Shown: positions 43,101-55,000 of the stretch, piece after piece
How positions within the stretch are numbered: position 1 is the stretch's first letter
Layout: the number at the start of each line of letters is the position of its first letter
Origin: Odiellus spinosus
Lineage: Eukaryota; Arthropoda; Arachnida; Opiliones; Phalangiidae
DNA length: 64,000 nt
NCBI GenBank assembly: GCA_963920705.1
Contig: OY987226.1
Location: 12,588,501-12,652,500 of the forward strand
Direction of reading: 5' to 3'
Position numbers and translations under genes: made by a program
Notes under the pieces: generated by a model
What the model saw: only the letters and a program-made list of their open reading frames with translations
Told to the model about the DNA's origin: nothing
The model's database searches: none

Positions 43101-46100
43101 TTTGAATTTGATAGCTATTTTTCTATTATAATACTCGATATACTAGCAAGGTTTCACCCCTAAGCCTATACAACGTGATATTTGCGGGCTGTATTGGTCT
43201 TATCTATATATATATATAGGGTAGAAAATCGTTATTACACTTCTGTTATCCAGCATCGTTTGCCATAATATCTTAAAGGGATAATGAAACTCTAAAACAA
43301 TGGGTTTCTATCGTTAAAGGGAAAATAGGAGTTAAAAATAGTGGTTGAATTTTGTATACCTTTTTTTTTATTGGATATCCAATAAAAAAAGGTATATAAA
43401 ATATAAAATAAAATATAATTATATTCAGCTACTATCCTATTCCTTAAAAATAAGTCTATCATTCCATTTATCTTAACAATTAACCAAAAAAATAATAATG
43501 GTTATCAAATTCCGAGCACAAGTTATAGATGAAAGACGCTCGTTTGATTTAATTTGGTAATCGGTAGAAACGTAATCGAGAATTATTTGAATTATAGGAC
43601 ATCCTTTTTTATTTTTATGTATATTTTTTGGGTTTCAATCAATTTCTAAAGTTTAGTTAAAGGGATAATGAAAGGCCGAAACAACCTATTTTTAATCGAT
43701 TAAGAATGCTAAAATAATGAGAAAAACAATAATATAACTCATCAAAAATATTTCGTTATTTTATAATCAATTTCCAAAGTTCCGATGCTAAGCCTTGGCT
43801 GCCTAGCTCGGTTAACTAGGCTAGCACAACCTGTATTTTTTTAATATTTCCCGCTGTTCCTGTCGCCAATCACGAGCGAGTACGAGTATTTTAAAAATAC
43901 GCGCACTCGCTCGTGATTGGCGACTATAGATCAGACGGGAATATTTAAAAAAAATACGGCTCGTGCTCGCCTAGTTCGCCGAGCTAGGCAGCCAAGGCTT
44001 AGCATCTGCAAGTTTCGGAACTTTGGAAATTATAAAATAACGAAATATTTTTGGTGAGTTATATTATTGTTATTCTCATTATTTTAGCATTTTAATCGAT
44101 TAAAAATAGGTTGTTTTGGCCTTTCATTCTCCCTTTAAGATAAAATTTTAGTGAAGTATAAAATCGAATCAAACCAATCAGATGAATCTAACTGCACAAG
44201 CCTTAAACAGTACAGATTTCCCAATATATCGTAAATTAAAATTTCACTTTAACTTGATGGTGAGAATTTTAAAAAAATCTTAAAGTCGATCGCGGGTGTG
44301 ATTTGAACAGTTAAGTTCGTTCATTAGAAAATTCTAATGAATGAACTTAACTGATAAAGTTTCTCCGCTCCCATTGTTACTCCATTCAATTCTTATCCCT
44401 AAATAACCTGGTTAGCTTTGTAGATAACATTCTTTTCCATGGGTTAAACTTAGGATACATGTACGGGAAAGACTCCCCATTCAAAACTGGGCTATTTCAC
44501 TGGTTATATTTCAATCTAAGTTTTGAACAGACATGGAAGCTATAAGTATGATTTGAAATTGGTTCAATTTGTTAAAAATAGACTCCGCCTTTTTTCCACT
44601 TTTAACTTGAATTGAAAAATGGCAAATATATTGAGGTTGAGACTAGGGTTGGGATCGGTATATCTACCTATGCCTTCCTTGTTATAGTACATGTAGAACT
44701 CTAGCCGATTGAAAACAGAACTCGGGGGGCTCAGGGGTCTCCTATTCTATTTATCTACCAATAAATATTTTATTCCATTTGAAGATAGTCAATTTTTTAA
44801 AGATTTTTTTAGTTTTTCTCTTAGAGGCAAAATATAGCAACTCGAAAAACATTCACTCATTGAAAAATATTTTAATTAAAAACAATTGAGCTCTCTCCGA
44901 TTTCTCGTCAGAATCAAACGATGGGGTTAACCACTTTTATGAACTTTACTACCTTTAGAAATACTAGAACTAATCGTCGAAGAACTAAAATTTATTAGCA
45001 CATTGATTCTGAGAAGAATTAGAAGCTGTCCACAGTTCAGTTCAATTTCTTTTCATCTCATAGTTTCCTATTCAATAATAGCACCATGTACATCATGATA
45101 AGTTGCACAATGGGAAATCTGTAACGTATTGTTTAAAAGTACTAGTTAAAGGGAGAATGCAACCTAATTACAAGTGATTTTTTATCGATTCCTTATCGTT
45201 TAAATAGGCCTAATTCACAGATAAAAAGTTAACAAAACAAATATTAAACTAGAAATAAATATAAAACTTACTCGGAAAATAGGCTTAGCGGGATTCATGG
45301 AGATCCTGAATTGCGTCCGTGTAAGGTCTAGCGACCAATGAGCCAAGGCCCGTCGTTCACGCGAGATCTCCACGAGACTTACGTCGCGTGTGATTGGTCG
45401 CTAGACCTTACACGCGAGGAAATCAGGAGCTCCATGAATTCCACTAAGCCTATTTTCAGGGTAAGTTTTAAATTTATTTTTAGTTTAATATTTGTAATTT
45501 TTTTAAATAGAGGATTAGGCCTATTTAAACAATAAGGAATCGATAAAAAATCACTTGTTGTTAGGTTGCATCCTCCCTTTAAGGGATAATTTCTTTTGAA
45601 TAAAGCTCTTGGGGAAAAGTGATAGTTACTATAGTTTGCCTATAAGTTTAACCAAAAAACCCTTATCAAAATCAAATAAGGCCGTGTACCGCAGCCAACT
45701 TCCAAATGTATTTAAAGCGTTGGTTGGTGAATAATGATCTCAATGAGTAAACGAACACTGTCCCCCCTCTTCCAAAGACTGCAAAGAGTCGAGTATCCTG
45801 TATTCATTCGTTCAAGAACGACTCGCAGTATAGCCGAAACTAAATCGGATTGATACACAATATCAAACCTCATTGGAGATAAAAGTAGTTATACGCAATC
45901 TTCTTTAAAACAGTATAATATAGATCTATTGCGAATATAAATTTCACTTTTTCAAAATCTATATCCCGTTTTGATTTTAAAACAGATTGCGGTTTGCAGG
46001 GGGCAATGTGCAGTTCTGGAAAATACGAAGAGATATTGAAACTATCCAGTGATAGAACTAGATTTCGTTTTTTAATGGGAACCCAGAATGTTTGCGAATC

Positions 46101-49100
46101 GAATGATTTCAATCCATGACATAACAGAGAATATAAATTTTAAATTCCTTAATTTTACTTGCCAGGTGTTAATATGATTACCCAGTTTGTTCTTTAATTA
46201 ACCAGTATTTCGCAAAATTTCCACATTTTAGCCAAATTTCAAATTCATTGACATTTCACTGACCTTCGTTGCCAAATTTCAAAGTATCTTATCTTGTCTT
46301 TCCATCGTCTATGGGACTTATTTTTAAAGTATAATCTAAGCGTTTTTAACTTAAATTTGCCACTAAGATCTGTTTGTTGAAGTAAAGCATATTTAACCCG
46401 CCTATATTTTGAAATAAAATATAGTCTCATGCAACAACCATTTGTGACTTACGTCTTGTTTCTACTTAAGAGAGACAAATCTATATCCTGACATATTTCT
46501 TTGACCTTATGACCCATTTTCGAATCATCCATAATTTTTTCTCAAGTTTTTTCAAATATACCGAGGAATATATCAAACCTTGATAGTTAGTTTAAATATT
46601 TAATTAATATACATGTATTATTTTAATTTCTTAACGGACGAGAGTTTTCAAAGCGCGCTCAGGCATGCGTGTATAGATATAAAATAATTTTTGCCAATTT
46701 GATATCGTTAAACGTGGCTAGCCGTAATCACTTAAGTTAATCAACGCGAGGGTGCGAGTGGCTGGGAAGGGAAAGTTTAATATAACTGCATGGGCTTTAG
46801 GGTCCATATATATACCGCGTGGGTACTTGTGTATAGCGTGACTTTATAGGGTGGCAAGGCGTCGTCGATTCGTGCTCTACTCGCGACAATGAACGCTCTA
46901 CAAGGCCCCGCGTGCGTACCTGAAACGTGCTGAGTTGCCTAGAATGTTTTAATGAGTTTTTATATTCGCGGCTATCGTTGGATATTAAAGGGATATCGAA
47001 TCTATATTTTCTGGCCCTAAAAGAAATGCTTAAATGCCTAGGATTTCTTCTGCCTGTTTCACTGGAAGTGGGCTCACCTTCTGAGCTTCCCCTGTGGGTA
47101 GCAAGGCAAGAGAAAGCCTGGAGGGTGAGTTTGTTTCCAGGGTGACAGGCAGATAATCCTAGGCCTTTAAAGTGGAATTGATCTCGCGCCGAACTCTCGA
47201 ATTTCATCTTTAGAAATTGAAAATATTCCCGAGATTTGTTTTTTTCGTATACCTGTGACGTCGGTTTTAGGTTTCATTCTAATGTGCTCCATAAAATAAC
47301 GAAAAATATTCTGCTTAACCAATGGTTAAAAATGGTCCCGAAATCAACAAAAGTGGACCAAAGGCATTTCAAATTTTGGTACCATTTTATGGAATCCAGG
47401 CTATTGTATTTGGATTATTTGGTTGAATTATGTTGGAAAAGGTATTTTCTCATTGGGAAAGCCGATTCTTTCGAGAAATAAGAGATCAGTATCTTTGGGT
47501 AACTTAGATTTACCAAAAGAAATACGACCCTATAGCACAAAATCACGCATAGTATAATAGTATAAAACTTTTTAATCAGTTGAACAATAACATAAAATCA
47601 ATAACTAATTATTCGGAATTTTAAAAATGGTAAAAGAATGTAAACTTAATAACAAAATTGTATAATTTATAAAATCAGTTATTTTATGTTTTAAATTTTC
47701 GAAACTGCTTACCAACTAATCCAATCTTATGTGAACGACGTTAATTTAATAAGTGGGAATAAATAAATTAATCCAAAAATTCGGTGACGTCAAGAGAGCT
47801 AAAATTAAGAAAGGAGTTAGAGGGGTAAGAACTCATTTGAGTGACGCCAGGTTATCTCGCTTTATGGATGAGCTCAACTATAGATGGCGCTAGGGACTTC
47901 ATAAATTTTGAAACTCTTATATTATCCCTTTAAATTATACAAACGGGGTAGAGGATGGGCGCGGCGGAACGAAAGAGAACCCCAAGTTGGACTTCTTTAA
48001 TAATTAAAAAACCTAAAAATTTGCCGTTGTGAAACTAGTCAGGTTTGGTGTATAAAAAGTATATTCTCTTTGCATCAGCTTTAGAGAATGAGAGAGAGAA
48101 ATGCACCCCTAAAATTGTTCTACATATTTAATCTGCATTTTTCTAGTTACTTAGATACAGCAGCGCAGCACCTCTAAAGTGCGAAATTGTGAAAATTTCC
48201 ACAACCCCTATTGCTCCCGCATCCACCTTATCCTTTTCTACCTTATTACCAAGGGTTACTAATTCTTTTCGCTACCTCCAGTTTTATCGCCGAGTTTTAC
48301 GCAACCCGATTTATTATAAAATATTTCTTTCGAGATGTTTTTTTAATACCAAATTTTTCTACCGCAACCATCCAATGGTTAAAGAAGCGAAACTACTTTC
48401 ATTTCCGATTACGCTTAACATTGTGTACTAATCCGCTTCAACTCTGGGAAAAATTGCTGCTAGCCAACGAAAGTGTTAATGTTATCTTGTTCGCGTAGTC
48501 GCTGTGAATATTGTTTAAAAGGGGCCGACTCTTAAACTTTTGTTTTGTCTATCAACCCCTCATTTCCTTTCCTTCTATTTTAGTTTAATAAACGAGTAAA
48601 TTGAAATGGAATTTAAGGATGATAGGTTTTTTTAATCGAATTAACTGTTTTATCAGTCTGTTTTGTTATACCTTTCTCTAATCGAGGTAAATTTTCCGCA
48701 GCTTCTATGCGTGGGGTAGAAAATTTACAACTCGTAATCTTGTTAACGCTTTACTTGGTCTTTTTCAGGCGTGGAAATTCGCGCTTTAGATCTTAGACCA
48801 ATGAGAGGAAAGGAATCATTGGTATTTTAAAAAATATCGATTTCTTCCCCTATTGGTACGATTTGGGTCCACTTGATCGACTCCCAAATGATCGACAAGA
48901 GGTCCACTTGATCGACACCCAAATGATCGACTCACAATTGATCGACTCCCAAATGATCGACAAAGGGTCCACTTGATCGACTCCCAAACGATCGACAAAG
49001 GGATCAAATGATTGATGCCTAATCCCAAATTACCGACAACAAAGGGTGCATTTGATCGTTTCCCAATTGGTCAACTTCGTAATAACGATTATAAATAGAT

Positions 49101-51937
49101 TAACCAACCTAACCTAACCTAACATAATCTAACCTATTTGAATTAGTTCTTATTTATATACCATAATTTAACCTTTAATAGTTTCTTGCAAAAAAACTTT
49201 GACCTATACTCGTTACTCGCTAAAAAACTGGGCTGTCGATCAATTGGAATGGCTTGTCGATCAAATGGGAGTCGATCAAATGGGAGTCGATCAAACGGTA
49301 GTCGATCAAACGGACTCCTTGTCGATCAATTGGAAGTCGAGCAAATGAACCTAAGCCATTGGGACCATGCACTCGCATGCACTCAAACATTTTTGGATGT
49401 TTAAGATTAATTACCCGTGAGTGCCTGTTACCCTAAATCCAAAATCACTATACCTGCGCACCCCTAGGATATTTATATAAAATTATATTATTATTTAAAA
49501 TTTTAAATGAAATTCTGATAAGGAAATTGTTTTTGGGTCAAAGTATAGGTTGTGGGTTTAAGTCCCACCCGTGACCCAACATATTTTTCACGTGTGGTGA
49601 TAATTGTAACATCTATCGGGTACTTGGCCGCTCGTAATTTACTTGGATATGTCATTATAAATGTTTGCAAAGTGTATTTATTTTTGATAGATTTCCGAGT
49701 GGGAAATAATTTGTCTAAGATAACGTTAAAACTTCATTGTTTTTTACACTTAAACACCTATCTTAACCAATAGAGTAGTATCAGAATAGAGGGGAGAAAC
49801 AAGTGTATCCCTCAATTTACGCTCGTGGTAGGGGAAGAGCTAGGTGTGACGTTTCAATTCGTAGTGATAAAATTAGTCCATGCGCATGCACCTATGCTAT
49901 ATTGCTATGAAGTAAATTAGAGTTGATGTATCCTAGTTTGCCATGTGTACGGCTTTCTACCGTTTTTATCAGAGCCCGCGCTAAATTAGCCAGTACTTTT
50001 GCCTGAAGTAGAACGTATATATACCGAAAAAATATTTCTATGGGAATTAATACGTCACTGACCATACAGGTTGATTTCCGAGTCAAGCTTGGATTCTCAT
50101 ATAAGCGACCACTGGAACCTTATTTTGAACAGATTGTAGACATTAAAGGGGGTTAGGACTAATTCATGAAATCGCGCGAGAGGTGGTAACACTGTGAGCG
50201 AATATGGCGTGCGATTTCCTGTATTTTCCACCAAGAGCTATAGATTCAAAATTTTGAGACATCTTGTTTTTAATGTCCAGGGGACGCCTTCAATTATTTC
50301 AGGGGATCTTAATTACTTCCCGTATTTACTTCTTGTTAGGCCTAATAAGAGATAAAAACACATAGTATTGTTCTAGATAAAGTTATCATACTATAAAATT
50401 AAGAACAGGGCATATTTCCTTGAAATTTTTACAATGGAAGGCTTGGGCTTAAAATCTATTAATATAGACGTCGAAGTTTGAAAGAATTGTGAATCTAGAT
50501 AGTTAATATTAAATATATTCATTAAAAACATCCGTATATAGTGGCCTTTTCTAAACCTAAAAGTAACTACTTCAGTGGCGCGTTATTGCAATCATAATGA
50601 CGTCAAGATCGGATGGGGATCTGATCTTGACGTCATAATGAGACTAAGCATTTCAACTTTAAAACTTTTATGTAAGCTAGTACAGCTACAAACTTTTGAT
50701 TTATCTTAAAAAATATTCCCAATCAATTGGGTTTGTTCTACCAGTAATTAAAAAATAAAATTATTAAAATAATATACTTTGAAGTCCCCTAACCCTTTAT
50801 TTAGGCCAATGGAAAAAAGTCTTTTAATCTGTTGAAAGACATAATAATCATAACAAATATGTATCCTTAAAGCATTTTCGGCCATTTCGCTCGATCTCTT
50901 TTACTAAAATGACATTTTCTTTGCGATAATTGGCATGCTGCAAGTATATGCGTCATATACCTTTGTATCAGAAAATTTTGCAAACCTTAGCGAAAGCTAT
51001 GGCGCATATATACTCAATGTTAAATATCACTGAGATAAAGTAGTTTTCTTAAAACTCAATTTTATCCTTGGAGCAAAACCGAATAAAGTGGAATGTTCTA
51101 TTTCGTCTATTTTCCTATATCTCCCGTCTTATACCACTTGCTCTATTTACCCCTAATATATGCGCGTTAAATTTTGATTCGTGTAAAAAGGTTTATCCAC
51201 GTATGAGGGAGGGGGGAGGGAAGGGTCACCTTTAATTGCCCAGAACCGAAAACACAGGCGCCAGGCTCGACGATTACGAAATTTATGAATAGTTAATTAC
51301 GGACCATGTTCGCTCGAAGATTTCCCTGCAGGGTTTATATATATATATTTAGTCAGTGCGCATGTATGTAATAATATGGAACATTTTGGCCTTTTAATAA
51401 GCGTCTATACTTTCGGCATGAAACCGTGAAATAGAAGCTCGACTAAACGATCGGTGCAGCGACTTGGGAATTCATTAGCGCCGATTTAAAGTGATAGTGT
51501 GATTCATTTAAAGGGAGAGTTGGAGCTAAAAAATGGAACAGTTTTTGAATTTATTTTCGGTATCAACATGCCAAAAAAACGTATTCCAGATTTTTTTATG
51601 AATTTCAATAAAAGTATATGTAAATTCGGACCAATCATCTTCAATAGCGCATGTTATTGTCTTAACATTAAAAGAATTGGCCAGCGTTTGATGCCTAAGA
51701 CGTTGGGCATCATTCTTTTAATGCTAGGACATTACAAGCGCTGTTGAAGGCTGAAATAATATGATTGGTTCAAATTTAGATTTAGTTTCATAGACATTTT
51801 ACCCAACTAAACACCAGAAACATGTCTAAAAATTATGAAAAAATTCTCGGATATATTTTTGGCATGGTGATTCCAAAAAATAAACTCAAAAGCTGTTTCC
51901 CTTTAATCTAAATATTTCCCACTGAAAAAACTAATCC

Positions 51938-52021
<84 letters not shown>

Positions 52022-55000
52022 CAGTATCCCTTTAGAAAAAGGCAGGATTTAATGCTTAATCGTGTTGATAAGGTCTCCCTCTGTTTACGCGTTGGAGACC
52101 TTTTCTAACTATCAAACGACCCTGTTATTATTATTAAAACCCTCCTCCTTATACATATTTCCCCAAGTTTTACCATATACTATAGGCAATAGTGGCTTTT
52201 CCCCCCGCGAAACTAACGGCATTTCGTTTCTGTCAAATATTAAAATACTCTAGATTTTCTCCGACAACCTAAGCTTTATAGGGTTTGAAAGTTTTGTTTC
52301 GCCGCTGTTTTCCTTGAGTTGATGTTTGTCATAAACCTTTTTCATTCCATTGAGAATTAACGTAGTTTATTATTCCGCCTTACATTTGTCTATATTGCAA
52401 ATAACTTACGAACCAATGTATCGTTAGTATTATTGTCGATTTGCGTGTGTAAAAACTACCCTTCCGCCCTTTCCCTCCCTAACTTAGCCACTTTCGAAGC
52501 CACCAAAGGGTACGACCTCCGTGAACCAGGCGAAAAATACACCGTTAATACGATTTTTCTTTGTTTACCAAGTATTTTTGACTGGAATTTTGATGATATA
52601 TTCACCATAAATTGCGTGCGAGACCCCGATTAACCTTTTTAGAAAGCTTTAGAAGTAATTAGTAAGTCGTAATAATAATATATATACTTCACCTTATTTC
52701 TCGTTTACAAAGTCTTAAAGTTTTAAGCCTTTTTCGTTTTAATATTAGGGTCGATTTTTGTTTTAATTATGTTTATACGGAGCTGGTTTTATATACGCAA
52801 TACGTGTGAAAAGTTATTTGTGGGTCGCAGTGTTCGACTTGAGTTAATTTTGTAATACCGAAATAAGGTGGAGATTAAAAGTTTTTGAAACTCTGCATGG
52901 TTTATAATTTAAAGAAAGAATGCAGTCCAACGATCAGCGTCACGTGTTTACACCTTAGCTGCGTTCGTACTAGGACTTGGAATCGATTTAAACCGTTTCA
53001 AAACGTTTCGCTAGAGTCGTGTGAACAGCGAGCCTTTTTTTTTCTCTAATCGATTTGATTCGTTTTCTCGAAACTGCTTCGGGAACCAGTTTCATACCGA
53101 TTTGGTTTCAACAACCGATAGATGAAGCTACAATAAATTGATTTATAAAGCTATACGGTTACACTAGCATTTCTTAATCGATTTGAATCTGAATCGGTAA
53201 AATCAAACCGATATTCAAATCGCCAGGAATCGTTTTAAGCGTCACGTTTTTACAGATCATTTTTAAAAATCGATTTATTGTAGCTTCATCTATCGGTTGT
53301 TGAAATCGAATAGATATGAAACTGGTTCCCGAAGCAGTTTTGAGAAATCGAATCAACTCTATTAGAGAAAAGACGGCTCTAGTGAAACGTTTTGAAATGG
53401 TTTAAATCGATTACAAGGCGTAGTATGAACGCAGCTAAAAAAGATATCGGTACGGTAAAAATTAATATTTTATGGTGGCGTGGATATTATAGAGCTAATA
53501 TTTGATTATGGCGTCTTCTGCCGCGTGATGAGGTTACTTTCGCGAAAGTACTTTATACCGGAACCGGAAAGACCCACCTTTCGTATGTTATTATGTTTTT
53601 CCGAACGAAACTACGTCACATATCGTAAAATATTAGTAATTTTAAAGTTTTTAAAAATCGCGTCAACCCAGAGGCTTAAAATTTTGAATATGGCTTTTTT
53701 ATACTATGATAAAATTAAAAATTTAATCTATAGGCTTTCGAAAAAAATGAACCGAGGAATTTTAGGGGTTTTAGGACCTGGTGGCAGCCCTGATATAATC
53801 ATCTTTATGTAGTGATTAAAACTAAAAGTGATTGAGACTGTTACTACCAAAAATTATATATTTTTTTTTTCTTCAGAAAGTTAAAAACAAGAAAGACTAG
53901 TTTCGAAACCCGTTCATCGGGAACGTCATTTACGTTCGTTTTTAACTTATCTTTTTTAATACTTTTTTACACGTAGTAATTTTTTTTAGTATGAACGCTC
54001 AAGAGGCTTGTATAAGTTTTACAGAAACCTCTAGTTATAAATTTTAGTTAAGTTTGAAATTTCGATAAAAAACGATTTTTTATATTCATTTTATGACATT
54101 TTATGAAGATACTGGTTCAAGTTCAACCGTTTTTTAAGCTTTAAAATCAAATCAAACCCCTCTGATAGGCGGGTGAAGCGATACGGTATATACCCATTGA
54201 ATAGAATCCTATTGGACCGAATTCCCATTGGTCCGAAATAAAAAATAAATAGTCCCAATCAACCGAATCTTGGCCGACCGAGCCCAATGCACCGAATTCC
54301 CATTGAACCGAAATCCCGCTGAACCGAATCCCGCTGAACCGAATCCCCCATAGACCGAATTTCCCATTGGGCCGAAACCAAAAAGGGCGTCCCGATGAAT
54401 TTAAGCCGATAATGGTTAGGTTAGGTTAGGTTAGGTTAGGTTAGGTTAGGTTAGGTTAGGTTAGGTTAGGTTAGGTTAGGTTAGGTTAGGTTAGGTTAGG
54501 TTAGAATGTGTTAATGGACTTCTGATTGTGAACGTCGGTCGAATGGGATTGACGGTCGAATGGGATTCGGTCGAATGGGATTGACGGTCGAATGGGATTC
54601 GGTCGAATGGGATTCTGGTTTACGAAAACGTATCGGTTGAATGGGATTGTGGATCGAATGGGATTCTGCCCAATGGGATTCTGTCCAATGGAATTCTGTC
54701 CAATGGTCGAGAAGCAATGATACGAGCACTCGAAAATCTTTGACTCCAAAATCCATTACCACTTCTAAGAATGTTCTCGATTTTTCTCACCCACACTTTC
54801 AATTTAGTTAATTGAAATCTCGAATCTATACATGAAATGCCCTCATTATTTTTCGTCACAAATATCGTTTTAATATTAATAATTAATGCGTCGTATTTTA
54901 TCGCCCTAGCACCCGCGCCGCACGATCGAGCGAACTAGCGCGCCAAGTATCGCATGCGAGCCCCTTAAAACTCGCGTGGGTTTTTCGCGGATTTTTTTCC

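Noticed and set aside
46797..47207. 136-codon open frame on the minus strand (and a 72-codon frame opposite)
   Set aside because: It overlaps the TTAA-bounded hairpin at 47030-47170, is matched by an open frame on the other strand, and has no recognisable motif or splice context.
20962..49849. T-box half-sites AGGTGTGA at 20962, 29617 and 49842 as evidence of autoregulation
   Set aside because: About two matches to an 8-mer are expected by chance in 64 kb on two strands, so three is not informative. Only the inverted context at 29567-29626 was kept as a note.
54501..54859. Three overlapping minus-strand open frames
   Set aside because: They translate the GGTCGAATGGGATTC array in different frames; repetitive peptides only.
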